Source: Caulobacter sp. NIBR2454
Lineage (GTDB): Bacteria > Pseudomonadota > Alphaproteobacteria > Caulobacterales > Caulobacteraceae
Direction of reading: 5' to 3'
Assembly: GCF_027474405.1 (NCBI RefSeq)
Contig: NZ_CP114871.1
Location: forward strand, 806,001-870,000
Length of the DNA: 64,000 nucleotides
The notes beneath the pieces were generated by a model. It was not told the DNA's origin. It did no database searches and saw nothing but the letters and a program-made list of their open reading frames with translations. Made by a program: the position numbers and the translations under genes. This document shows, piece by piece, positions 8,572-19,927 of the stretch (within the stretch, counting starts at the first letter, position 1; every line of letters begins with the position of its first letter).

Positions 8572-9534
8572 CTAGGCCAGACCCTTGCGGCCGATGGCGT
8601 AGAAGCGGTCGGCCCGCTGCTTGCGCAGTTCGTCCGGCGACAGGGCGGACAGGGCGTTCAACTCTTCCTCCACCGCGTCGCCCACGGCCTTGATCGCCGC
8701 GGCCGGGTCCGAATGGGCTCCGCCGGCCGGCTCATCCACGATGCGGTCGACGATGCCCAGCTTGATCAGGTCCTGGGCGGTGATCTTCATCTGCTCGGCG
8801 GCGTCCTTGGCCCGGGCGCCATCGCGCCACAGGATCGAGGCCGCGCCTTCAGGGCTGATCACCGAATAGATCGAGTGCTCCAGAATCAGCACGCGGTTGG
8901 CGCCGGCGATGGCGATGGCCCCGCCCGAACCGCCTTCACCCACGATGGTGGCGATCATCGGCGTGCCCAGGGTCAGGCAGCGCTCGGTGGACCGGGCGAT
9001 GGCTTCCGACTGGCCGCGCTCCTCGGCCCCGATGCCCGGATAGGCGCCGGCGGTGTCGACGAAGCTGATGACCGGCAGGTTGAAGCGCTCGGCCATGTCC
9101 ATCAGGCGCACCGCCTTGCGATAGCCTTCGGGGCGGGCCATGCCGAAGTTGTGCTTCAGGCGGGTGGTGGTGTCGTGGCCCTTCTCATGGCCCATGACGA
9201 CCACGGGCACGCCCCGGAAACGCCCGAGGCCGCCCACGATGGCCTGATCGTCGGCGAACTTGCGGTCGCCGCGCAGCTCGACGAACTCGTCGATCAGGGC
9301 GCCGACATAGTCCACGAAGTGCGGGCGTTGCGGGTGGCGCGCGACCTGGGTCTTCTGCCAGGCGTTCAGGCCCGCATAGGCCTCGGCTCGCAGCTTGCCG
9401 GCGCGGGTGCGCAGGGCCTCGATCTCGGCGTCGAACGCGCCAGGACCAGCCGTCTCGGACAGTCGGGAAAGTTCTTCGATCTTGGATTCGAGCTCGGCGA
9501 TGGGCCGTTCGAATTCGAGATAATGCGCAGCCAT
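8572..9534 (-). CDS. accA: Acetyl-CoA carboxylase carboxyltransferase subunit alpha
   Basis: This 320-residue protein is the alpha subunit of the AccAD carboxyltransferase, which moves the carboxyl group from biotin-BCCP to acetyl-CoA to give malonyl-CoA, the first committed step of fatty-acid synthesis. An N-terminal coiled-coil region (about residues 5-55) is followed by the crotonase-fold domain with FADDQAIVGGLGRF, FVDTAGAYPG and the oxyanion/CoA loop GEGGSGGAIAIA. Length is typical. The accD subunit is not in this window. The gene is flanked by unrelated genes on the same strand, so it is probably transcribed alone. Confidence 0.95.
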   Translation of the reverse strand: MAAHYLEFERPIAELESKIEELSRLSETAGPGAFDAEIEALRTRAGKLRAEAYAGLNAWQKTQVARHPQRPHFVDYVGALIDEFVELRGDRKFADDQAIVGGLGRFRGVPVVVMGHEKGHDTTTRLKHNFGMARPEGYRKAVRLMDMAERFNLPVISFVDTAGAYPGIGAEERGQSEAIARSTERCLTLGTPMIATIVGEGGSGGAIAIAGANRVLILEHSIYSVISPEGAASILWRDGARAKDAAEQMKITAQDLIKLGIVDRIVDEPAGGAHSDPAAAIKAVGDAVEEELNALSALSPDELRKQRADRFYAIGRKGLA

Positions 9535-9620
9535 GAGGTATTGAACGCTTCCGCCCCGGAAAGGCGCCGAACCTAGGGCTGTGAGGGCTTGGGAGCAAGC
9601 GGTCCGGCTTCACGCCTGCG

Positions 9621-10220
9621 TCAGCTTGGCTTGAGCCCCTTGCCCAGGGCGTGGAAGATCAGTCCGCGCACGGCCGCCTCATCCTCCTGCGGCAGCTTCC
9701 CAGCCAGGCGCAGGCTCATCACCCCATGCATGGCTGCCCAGAACGCCAGGCCGATCTGGTACGGGTCGCCCGCCACCACGCCCTCATCCACCAGCCCCTG
9801 GACATAGGCGGTCATGGTGGCGCGCGATCGCTCCACCGCCGCGACCAGTTCGGGATAGTCCGCCTCGTTGAGCTGGGCGATGTCGACCATCAGGCGATAG
9901 GCCTGGGGACTTTCGGTGGCGAACTGCATGTAGGCGGCGGCCACCGCTTGGGATTTGACGCGCGCATCGCCTGTCGTGCCCGCATAAGCCGCCTCCATGG
10001 CCGAGGCGAAGCGCTCGAAGGCGCTGGTCCGCACGGCGGCCAGGATCTCGTCCTTGTCCTTGAAGTAGCGATAGGGGGTCATGGCGCTGACACCCAGCTC
10101 CGCCGCCACCTGGCGCAGGGTCACCCCCTCCGCGCCCCGCTCGGCGAACAGCCGCTCCGCCACGGCGCACAAGCGCTCGCGGAAGTCGGAGATTTCAGCC
10201 GTGGAGAGGACGCGGGGCAT
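9621..10220 (-). CDS. TetR/AcrR family transcriptional regulator
   Basis: This 199-residue regulator has an N-terminal TetR helix-turn-helix (about residues 10-55; VTLRQVAAELGVSAMTPYRYF) and a ligand-binding helical C-terminal domain (WHG/TetR_C_33-like: YQIGLAFWAAMHGVMSLRL). The start codon is the last base-pair step of a 14-bp perfect inverted repeat that fills the gap between secA and this gene, so the protein probably represses its own transcription from that site. No obvious target transporter or enzyme is adjacent on the same strand; accA downstream is an essential gene and an unlikely exclusive target. The inducer is unknown. Confidence 0.85.
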   Translation of the reverse strand: MPRVLSTAEISDFRERLCAVAERLFAERGAEGVTLRQVAAELGVSAMTPYRYFKDKDEILAAVRTSAFERFASAMEAAYAGTTGDARVKSQAVAAAYMQFATESPQAYRLMVDIAQLNEADYPELVAAVERSRATMTAYVQGLVDEGVVAGDPYQIGLAFWAAMHGVMSLRLAGKLPQEDEAAVRGLIFHALGKGLKPS

Positions 10221-10252
10221 TCCCGCTGATTTACACCATAAATCAGCGGGAA
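10220..10252. promoter_or_regulatory. 14-bp perfect inverted repeat at the tetR start codon
   Basis: TTCCCGCTGATTTA (10220-10233) and TAAATCAGCGGGAA (10239-10252) are exact inverted repeats with a five-base spacer. The repeat occupies nearly all of the gap between the secA stop and the tetR ATG, whose first base is inside it. There is no T-tract, so it is more likely a TetR operator, or an RNA hairpin hiding the ribosome-binding site, than a secA terminator. Confidence 0.6.
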
Positions 10253-10258
10253 GCTAAA

Positions 10259-13027
<2,769 letters not shown>

Positions 13028-13201
13028 GCGGGGGAATGTTCCGTGAAAATCGGTGGGAGCGAGGCGGCCGGCCCTTGGAACCGCTGGAAAATCCGCCTCG
13101 TTCAGCGCGCCGGAGACTTAAGCAGCGGTCCACCCAGTGTCAACGCGAGCGGGGCATTCTAACCGTTGACCATGGGCCCTGCCCCGCGCCAAAGACGCTG
13201 A

Positions 13202-15415
13202 ATGCGCCATATCGTTCCCGTCGCCCTCGCTGCGATCCTGTCCGCCGGTTCCGCCCAGGCCCAAGTCCTCACGCCCGAGCGCGTCTTCGCCGATCCGGAC
13301 CTCAATGGTCCAAAGGCCTTGGGCGTGGCCCTGTCGCCGGACGGCAAGCGCGTCACCTATCGCAAGGCCAAGGTCGAGGATCAGAAGGTCACCGACCTGT
13401 GGGCAGTGGATGTAAAGGGCGGCGAGCCCTATCGCCTGGTGGACGCCCGCGCCCTGTCACCTGAGGGCAAGACCCTGTCAGAAGCAGAGGTCGCCCGCCG
13501 CGAGCGCATGCGCATCGCCCAGACCGGCGTCGTCGAATACCACTGGGACGAACAGGGCCGCTTCATCCTGGTTCCCGTGGACGGCGACCTGTTCCTGGCC
13601 GAGGCGGCTGGCGGTCAGGTCCGACGCCTTACCCAGACCGGTGGCGACGAGGTGGACGGCAAGGTCTCGCCCAAGGGGACCTACGTCTCCTTCGTCCGCG
13701 AGCAGAACCTCTATGTCATGCCCCTGGCCGGCGGGGCCGAGCGCGCCCTGACCACGGACGGCAAGGACACCGTCGCCTGGGCCACGGCCGAATTCATCGC
13801 TCAGGAGGAGATGGACCGCGACACCGGCTACTGGTGGTCGCCGGACGAGACGAAGATCGCCCTGACCCGCGTGGATGAAAGCGGCGTGGACGTGGTGCCC
13901 CGTCTGGACATCGGCGCGTCGGGCGCGACCTCGGTGGCCCAGCGCTATCCGCGCGCCGGCCGGCCCAACGCCGTGGTCGAGGTGTATGTCCACGACCTGG
14001 CCAGCGGCGAGAAGGTCAAGGTCGATCTGGGCGCCGACACGGACATCTATGTCGCCCGGGTGAACTGGTCCAAGGATGGCAAGACGCTCTACGTCCAGCG
14101 CCAGACCCGCGATCAGCAGCGCCTGGACTTGCTGGCGGTCGATCCGGCCACGGGCGCGGCCCGGGTGATCCTGACCGAGACATCGCCCCACTGGGTCGAA
14201 CTGACCGACGACTTCAAGCCGCTCAAGGACGGCTCATTTCTGTGGTCGTCGGAAAAGTCCGGCTTCCGCCACCTGTACCTGCACGCCGCCGACGGTCGCC
14301 TGATCCGTCAGGTGACCAAGGGCGAATGGCCCATGGACGCGCTGGAGGGCGTGGACGAGGCCAAGGGCCTGGCCCTGTTCTCGGCCTCCATCGACACGCC
14401 GCTGGAGCGCCGTCTCTATTCGATCAGCTACAAGTCACCCGCCGCGCCCAAGGCCCTGACCCCCGCCGGCGGGTGGTGGACGGTCGACGTGGCCGACAAG
14501 GGCGGCGCCTTCACCGGGACCTATTCGGACCCCGCCACCCCGCCGCGCACCGCGCTTTACGATGCGACGGGCAAGCGCGTGCGCTGGATCGAGGAGAACC
14601 GCCTCGACGCCAGCCACCCCTACGCGCCCTATGTCGCCAGCCATCGCGCCCCGACCTTCGGCACGATCAAGGCCGCCGACGGTCAGGACCTCTATTACGG
14701 CCTGACCACCCCGCCGAACTTCGACCCGTCCAAGAAGTATCCCGTCGTGGTTCTGGTCTATGGCGGCCCCACCAGCCAGACAGTGGCCAGGAAGTGGTAC
14801 GAGCCGCGCGAGCGTTTGTTCCTCGACGCCGGCTATGTGGTCTTCCGTCTGGATAACCGGGGCTCGGTGAACCGCTCGGTGGCCTTCAAGACCGCTCTGG
14901 ACCGCAAGCTGGGCACGGTGGAGGTGGCCGACCAGGTCGCCGGCGCGAACTTCCTCAAGACCCTGCCTTATGTGGACCCCGCCCGGATCGGCGTCGTGGG
15001 CTGGTCCTACGGCGGCTACATGTCCCTGATGCTGCTGACCGAGCCCAATTCCGGCTTCACGGCTGGGATCAGCGGCGCGCCGCCCACCGACTGGTCCCTG
15101 TACGACACTCACTACACCGAGCGTTTCATGGGCACGCCCCAGGGCAACGTCGCCGGCTACAAGGCCTCGGAAGTCGGACCGCGCCTGAAGAACCTGTCGG
15201 GCGACCTGTTGCTGGTCCACGGCATGAGCGACGATAACGTCATCTTCGAGAACGCCACCCGCGTGATGGCCCAGATGCAGGCCGCGGCCCAACCGTTCGA
15301 GACGATGCTGTACCCCGGCGAACGCCACAGCGTGGTGCGAAGCCCATCCAAGGGCCTGCACGTCTGGAAGACGTATCTGGATTTCCTGGGGCGTAAGCTG
15401 AAGCCGGGGACGTAG
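13202..15415 (+). CDS. Dipeptidyl peptidase IV-type S9 serine peptidase, exported
   Basis: This 737-residue peptidase has a Sec signal peptide (residues 1-20, SAQA before QVLTP), an eight-bladed propeller (about 40-500) and an alpha/beta-hydrolase catalytic domain (about 520-735). The catalytic serine is S602 (GWSYGGYM), with the aspartate at 677-678 (GMSDDNV) and H709 (GERHSV). The paired glutamates that bind the substrate N terminus are present in EFIAQEEMDRDTGYWW, which marks DPP IV-like rather than oligopeptidase B activity. It should remove Xaa-Pro dipeptides from peptides in the periplasm. It is monocistronic and divergent from secA. Confidence 0.92.
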   Translation: MRHIVPVALAAILSAGSAQAQVLTPERVFADPDLNGPKALGVALSPDGKRVTYRKAKVEDQKVTDLWAVDVKGGEPYRLVDARALSPEGKTLSEAEVARRERMRIAQTGVVEYHWDEQGRFILVPVDGDLFLAEAAGGQVRRLTQTGGDEVDGKVSPKGTYVSFVREQNLYVMPLAGGAERALTTDGKDTVAWATAEFIAQEEMDRDTGYWWSPDETKIALTRVDESGVDVVPRLDIGASGATSVAQRYPRAGRPNAVVEVYVHDLASGEKVKVDLGADTDIYVARVNWSKDGKTLYVQRQTRDQQRLDLLAVDPATGAARVILTETSPHWVELTDDFKPLKDGSFLWSSEKSGFRHLYLHAADGRLIRQVTKGEWPMDALEGVDEAKGLALFSASIDTPLERRLYSISYKSPAAPKALTPAGGWWTVDVADKGGAFTGTYSDPATPPRTALYDATGKRVRWIEENRLDASHPYAPYVASHRAPTFGTIKAADGQDLYYGLTTPPNFDPSKKYPVVVLVYGGPTSQTVARKWYEPRERLFLDAGYVVFRLDNRGSVNRSVAFKTALDRKLGTVEVADQVAGANFLKTLPYVDPARIGVVGWSYGGYMSLMLLTEPNSGFTAGISGAPPTDWSLYDTHYTERFMGTPQGNVAGYKASEVGPRLKNLSGDLLLVHGMSDDNVIFENATRVMAQMQAAAQPFETMLYPGERHSVVRSPSKGLHVWKTYLDFLGRKLKPGT

Positions 15416-15427
15416 GGTTTCCAACCT

Positions 15428-15528
15428 CGTCTTCGCCCGACTTGTTCGGGCGACCCATGCCGTGACATCACCGCCGCGCAAGCGGAACGGATAGGGCATG
15501 GATGCCCCGGACGAGCCGGGGCAAGACG
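15428..15528. repeat. Dispersed palindromic repeat element (about 101 bp, imperfect inverted repeat)
   Basis: The stretch begins with CGTCTT and ends with AAGACG. Its two ends are imperfect inverted copies of each other across about 34 bases each. Each arm also contains its own hairpin: TCGCCCGA with TCGGGCGA at 15433-15453, and GCCCCGG with CCGGGGC at 15504-15521. It sits between two genes on the same strand and resembles the REP-like palindromic units scattered in alphaproteobacterial genomes. It could also act as a terminator for the peptidase gene. Confidence 0.65.
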
Positions 15529-15601
15529 GAGTGGGGGCATATGATGCTGGCGCCCGTCGGCGACTGGCGTTACGGAGCCTTGAAGCAGCAAGGAGTCCCT
15601 C

Positions 15602-16531
15602 ATGACCTTGGCCGCAAGACGCCCCGCCTTTCTGATCGTCGCCCTGTTGGCGGCGTGCCTGACCTTGGCCGCCTGCGGGCGCACGCCGGGGACCGAAAAG
15701 CCGCCGGAGCCGGGGGACGAGATCGTCGCCCGCGTCGACAGCCGTCCGGTCTGGACCAGCGACGTCAAGCGCGAAGCCGTGGCCCAGGGCCTGATCGGCG
15801 AGGGCGACCCCCTCGATCCGTCGTCGGACCTGTTCCGCCGGGTGCTGGACGAGGTGGTCGATCAAAAGCTGCTGGCCGCCGAGGCTTTGAAGCGCAAGCT
15901 GGACAAGGACCCGGCCGCCCAACGCCGCCTGGCCGCCGCCCGCGAACGCATCCTGGGCGACATGCTGGTCGAGGGGGTTGTGGAGAAGGCGGTCAACGAC
16001 AACGCCATCCGCGGCCTCTATCAGGAGCAGCTGAAGCTCTCGAAGCGATCCGAAGAGATCAAGGCGCGCCAGATCCTCGTCCCGACCCAGGCCGACGGCG
16101 AGGCGGTGCGCAAGTTGCTGGCCGCCGGCGCCTCGTTCGAGGCCCTGGCCATGGAACGCTCCACCGACGCGGCGACCCGCTTCAACGGCGGCGACCTCGG
16201 CTACTTCACCGTCGACGTCATGCCCGAGGCCTATGCCGCCGCGCTCAAGGACGCCGCCGTCGGCTCGCTGGTCGGCCCGTTCGCCACCGAGGGCGGCTTC
16301 GCCATCGTGAAGGTCGAGGACAAGCGCACCGAAGAGCCGATCACCATCGAGGCCGCCCGACCGCAGATTGTCCGCTTCCTGACCTATGATCAGGTCCGCG
16401 ACCTGCTGGAGAAGCTGCGCGCCAAGGCCAAGGTCGAGACCCTGCTGCCTGGCCAGCCAGAGATTCCCGGCGCGCCGCGCGAACCAGCCTCCGCTCCCGC
16501 CGCCCAAACCTCCCCCGCTAAGGCGAACTGA
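15602..16531 (+). CDS. Peptidylprolyl isomerase lipoprotein, parvulin (PpiC/SurA-like) family
   Basis: This 309-residue protein has a lipoprotein signal peptide with the lipobox LAAC and acylated cysteine C25, so it is anchored on the periplasmic side. A SurA-type N-terminal helical region (about 35-145) precedes one parvulin rotamase domain (about 150-255; KARQILVPTQADGEAVRKL, GGDLGYFTVDVMP, VGSLVGPFATEGGF). It probably assists folding of exported proteins. GGAG lies just before the start. The stop overlaps the argJ ATG (TGATG), so the two are co-transcribed although their functions are unrelated. The proline-rich tail is probably flexible. Confidence 0.88.
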   Translation: MTLAARRPAFLIVALLAACLTLAACGRTPGTEKPPEPGDEIVARVDSRPVWTSDVKREAVAQGLIGEGDPLDPSSDLFRRVLDEVVDQKLLAAEALKRKLDKDPAAQRRLAAARERILGDMLVEGVVEKAVNDNAIRGLYQEQLKLSKRSEEIKARQILVPTQADGEAVRKLLAAGASFEALAMERSTDAATRFNGGDLGYFTVDVMPEAYAAALKDAAVGSLVGPFATEGGFAIVKVEDKRTEEPITIEAARPQIVRFLTYDQVRDLLEKLRAKAKVETLLPGQPEIPGAPREPASAPAAQTSPAKAN

Positions 16532-17958
16532 TGAGCCGCACGCCTTCGAAAACCCCGGCCAAGGCCGCCGCCAAGAAGAGCCCCGCCGCCAAGCCGTTGG
16601 AAAAGGTCGGCCAGGCGGTCGAGCAGGCGCTCGATCCTCTGACCTCGGCCCTCAAGCGGCCCTTTGCGGCCAAGGCTCAGGCGCAACAAGCCGCCGCGCC
16701 CGCCGGTGCGCCGGGCAAGCCGGGTCTGGCCGTGTCGCCCCTGGCCGTGCCGTTCCCCTCGATTCCGCCGATCACCGGCGTCGAGATCGCCACCGGCCAC
16801 GCGGGCTTCTACAAGCACGTCCGCGAGGATGTCCTGCTTATGCGCTTCGCCGAGGGGACCTCCGCCGCCGGGGTGTTCACCCGCCACGGCGTGGGCTCGG
16901 CCCCGGTCGACTGGTGCAAGAAGCATCTGGAAATGAGCAAGGGCGAGAACGTCCGCGCTCTGGTGGTCAACGCCGGCTGCGCCAACAGTTTCACCGGTCG
17001 CCCTGGCGCCGACGCGGCCCGCCGGGTCGCCACCGCCGTGGCCAAGCGCTTCGACTGCCGCCAGCGCGATGTGATGATGGCATCCACCGGCGTCATCGGC
17101 GTGATCCTGGACGACGCCAAGATCACCGCCCGCCTGCCCGAGATCGAGCCGCGCCTGACCGCCGACGCCTGGAGCGCGGCCGCCAACGCCATCATGACCA
17201 CCGATACCTTCCCCAAGGGAGCGTACGCGGTGGCCGAGATCGATGGGGTGAAGGTCAAGATCGCCGGCATCGCCAAGGGCTCGGGCATGATCGCGCCCGA
17301 CATGGCCACCATGCTGGCCTTCGTGGCGACGGACGCGGCCATCGCGCCGGCCGCCCTGCAGACACTGGTCAGCCTCTATACCCGCACCACCTTCAACGCT
17401 GTCACGGTGGACGGCGACCGGTCCACCAACGACACCCTGCTGCTGTTCGCCACCGGCCAGTCCGGCGCGCCCCGGATCAGCCGCGCCGGCGACCGGCGCC
17501 TGGCGGATTTCCGCGAAAAGCTGGAAGCCGTGCTGCTCGACCTGGCCCTGCAGCTGGTCAAGGACGGCGAGGGGGCGACCAAGTTCGTCCGCATCACCGT
17601 CAATGGCGCCGAAAGCCCGGCCAGTGCTCGCAAGATCGCCCGCACCATCGCCGAAAGCCCCCTGGTCAAGACCGCCATCGCTGGCGAGGACGCCAACTGG
17701 GGCCGCATCGTCATGGCCGTGGGCCGCGCGGACGAGCCGATCAACCGCGACCGCATCGCCGTGCGCTTCGGTCCGCTGACCGCTGCTCACGACGGCCTTG
17801 TCGCACCCGACTACAATGAGGCGAAGATGAGCGCCTACATGAAGAACCAGGAGCTGGAGATTTCGGTGGATGTCGGCGTCGGCCGCGGCTCGTCCACGGT
17901 CTGGACCTGCGACCTGACCAAGCAGTACGTCGCCATCAACGGCGATTATCGGAGCTAG
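16531..17958 (+). CDS. argJ: Bifunctional glutamate N-acetyltransferase / amino-acid acetyltransferase ArgJ
   Basis: This 475-residue protein is ArgJ, which transfers acetyl groups from N-acetylornithine to glutamate in the cyclic arginine pathway and may also use acetyl-CoA. The self-cleavage site is visible at GSGMIAPDMATMLAF; T260 would be the nucleophile and the new N terminus of the beta chain. The family usually has Asn where Asp occurs before MATML. The conserved fold starts near VSPLAVPFP, so residues 1-65 are an unusual Ala/Lys/Pro-rich extension. It is translationally coupled to the parvulin gene and ends in a CTAG shared with the convergent kinase gene. Confidence 0.94.
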   Translation: MSRTPSKTPAKAAAKKSPAAKPLEKVGQAVEQALDPLTSALKRPFAAKAQAQQAAAPAGAPGKPGLAVSPLAVPFPSIPPITGVEIATGHAGFYKHVREDVLLMRFAEGTSAAGVFTRHGVGSAPVDWCKKHLEMSKGENVRALVVNAGCANSFTGRPGADAARRVATAVAKRFDCRQRDVMMASTGVIGVILDDAKITARLPEIEPRLTADAWSAAANAIMTTDTFPKGAYAVAEIDGVKVKIAGIAKGSGMIAPDMATMLAFVATDAAIAPAALQTLVSLYTRTTFNAVTVDGDRSTNDTLLLFATGQSGAPRISRAGDRRLADFREKLEAVLLDLALQLVKDGEGATKFVRITVNGAESPASARKIARTIAESPLVKTAIAGEDANWGRIVMAVGRADEPINRDRIAVRFGPLTAAHDGLVAPDYNEAKMSAYMKNQELEISVDVGVGRGSSTVWTCDLTKQYVAINGDYRS

Positions 17959-19790
17959 ACCTCTTCCAGCAGCGGCGCGTCGATGATGCAGACGACGCCG
18001 GCGGGATCGAAGCTCAGGGTCACCTGGCCGCCCAGCTCCGCGGCCAGGCCCTTCTCCATCAGGCGCGAGCCGAAGCCGCGACGGCGCGGCGGCGTGACCG
18101 GCGGGCCGCCGGACTCGGTCCAGATCAGTCGAAGTCGCCGCTCGGCCTCGCGGCCCTCGACGCTCCATCGCACCGACACCCGTCCCGGCGGCGTGGACAG
18201 GGCGCCGTACTTCACCGCGTTAGTGCCCAGCTCGTGCAGGGCCATGGCCAGGGACAGGGCGGTCTTGGGCGATAGGCGCGCGGGCGGTCCGTCCGAGACG
18301 AAACGCAGAGCATCCTCGCCCGCATGCAGGCGCGCGGCGGCGGCGACCATATCCCTCAGGTCGGCCCCTTCCCAGTTCTCATCGGTCAGGATGTCGTGCG
18401 CATCGGACATGGCGATCAGGCGGTTGGTGAAGGCCTCCTTGGCCTCCGCCAGAGAGGTCGCGCCGCGGAAGGTCTGGGCCGCCACGGCTTGAACGCTGGC
18501 CAGGCTGTTCTTAACCCGGTGGTTCAGCTCATTGACCATCAGCCGCAGATGCTCGTCGGCCTTCTTGCGTTCCGTGATGTCGCGGGCCGAGCCGATGGCG
18601 CGCAGAGGACGGCCCTCGTCATCGAAGAAGGCCTTGCCCTTGACGGCCACCCAGCGCTCGACGCCGTCCTCAAGGCCGACGGTGCGGTACTCGATGTCGT
18701 ATTCATCGCGGATGTCGGGATTGATCGCCCGCCCAAACGCCTCGGCGGTCCGCACCAGGTCGGACGGATGCAGGCCGGCGTAGAAGTCGTCCATGGTGAC
18801 GGGCACGTGCGGGCGCAGGCCGAACATCTGCTTGGTGCGATCCGACCACACCAGGGTGTCGTTCTGGAGATCCACGTCCCAAAAGCCGATGTCGCCGGCG
18901 TCGGTGGCCAGGCGTAGCTGCTCCTCGCGCATGGCGAGCTTTTCTTCGGCGTCACGGCGCTCCGTCAGGTCGACCACCACCCCGGGAAAGCGCAGAGGGC
19001 GGTGCTGGCCGTCCATGTAGCAACGACCCCGAGCGAACACCCAGCGGACCAGCCCGTCGGCGGACGTGACCCGGTACTCCTCGGCGAAATCACCGCCCTT
19101 TTCGAGCAGGGCGACCACCGCCGCCTCCACCCGGTTGCGGTCGTCGGGATGGACGGCGTCGAAGAAGGCCGAGATCGCCTCGCCATTGGCGGCGGCGATG
19201 GGCTCGACATTGTAGAGCCGGGCGAAACGCTCATCGCCATAGACCTTGTTGGCCGGGACGTCCCAATTCCAGGTGCCCACAGCCCCCGCGGCGTCCAGGG
19301 CGAATTCGTAGCGCTCCTCGCTGGCGCGCAGGGCGCGTTCGGCCAGCACACGGTTGGTGGTCTCCACCGCCGTGGCCATGATCCCGCCCACGCCCGTCGG
19401 CGAGGTGTCGTCCGGCACCGGGCTGTAGCTGACCGTGAACCAGGCGGCTTCCATCTCGGCGCCGTGGCGCTGGATGGTCAGGGGCATGTCCTCGGTGAAG
19501 ATCGCGCTCATCTCGCCATTCAGCAGGCTCTGCTGGGTGGGGATCAGCTGTGGGGCCACCTCGGGCCAGACCTCGGCGAAGGGCCGGCCAAGCGCCCAGG
19601 GATGCTTGTCGCCCAGGATCGGCGCATAGGCGTCATTGTAGAGGATGACGAACTCAGGCCCCCAGCGCAGCGCCATGGGAAAGCCGGAGGCCAGCACCAG
19701 TCCCAGGGTGAGGCGCAAGGCGGGCGACCAGCCTTCCATGGGGCCCAGGGGCGTTGTGGCCCAGTCGATCGCGCGCATGCGTTCGCCCAT
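17955..19790 (-). CDS. PAS-domain HWE-family sensor histidine kinase
   Basis: This soluble kinase of about 611 residues carries an N-terminal PAS/GAF-like sensor, two further PAS domains with PAC motifs (WNWDVPANKVYGDERFARLYN and IGFWDVDLQNDTLVW regions), and a C-terminal HWE kinase core. The HWE hallmarks are NELNHRVKNSLASVQAVA with the phospho-histidine, HELGTNAVKYGAL, and the WTES tripeptide region before GFGSRLMEKGL. No membrane segment is visible. Such kinases often act in general stress or light responses of alphaproteobacteria. The frame is open to a TTG at 19850; the ATG at 19790 is preferred because conserved sequence begins soon after it. No response regulator is adjacent. Confidence 0.88.
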   Translation of the reverse strand: MGERMRAIDWATTPLGPMEGWSPALRLTLGLVLASGFPMALRWGPEFVILYNDAYAPILGDKHPWALGRPFAEVWPEVAPQLIPTQQSLLNGEMSAIFTEDMPLTIQRHGAEMEAAWFTVSYSPVPDDTSPTGVGGIMATAVETTNRVLAERALRASEERYEFALDAAGAVGTWNWDVPANKVYGDERFARLYNVEPIAAANGEAISAFFDAVHPDDRNRVEAAVVALLEKGGDFAEEYRVTSADGLVRWVFARGRCYMDGQHRPLRFPGVVVDLTERRDAEEKLAMREEQLRLATDAGDIGFWDVDLQNDTLVWSDRTKQMFGLRPHVPVTMDDFYAGLHPSDLVRTAEAFGRAINPDIRDEYDIEYRTVGLEDGVERWVAVKGKAFFDDEGRPLRAIGSARDITERKKADEHLRLMVNELNHRVKNSLASVQAVAAQTFRGATSLAEAKEAFTNRLIAMSDAHDILTDENWEGADLRDMVAAAARLHAGEDALRFVSDGPPARLSPKTALSLAMALHELGTNAVKYGALSTPPGRVSVRWSVEGREAERRLRLIWTESGGPPVTPPRRRGFGSRLMEKGLAAELGGQVTLSFDPAGVVCIIDAPLLEEV

Positions 19791-19858
19791 CTCGCCGCCA
19801 AGGGGGGCGGGGGGCGAAAAATCGACGACCGAAGCTGGGCTGGCCTGCAAACAAAGCT

Positions 19859-19882
19859 CCCCAAGCCCGGTTGGGCTTGGGG
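19859..19882 (-). terminator. Probable intrinsic terminator of rhlE
   Basis: A 10-bp perfect stem (CCCCAAGCCC with GGGCTTGGGG, four-base loop) lies between the rhlE stop and the kinase gene. On the minus strand it is followed by AGCTTTGTTT, a modest T-rich tail, about 45 bases after the rhlE stop. Confidence 0.65.
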
Positions 19883-19927
19883 TTCAACCTTGCGGTTTAG
19901 CCGTCGAAGTCAAGTCTGCGACTTGGC

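Noticed and set aside
14435..16507. A 690-codon minus-strand frame across the DPP IV-type and parvulin genes
   Set aside because: It runs antisense through two clearly real genes, crosses the palindromic repeat and has no family motif.
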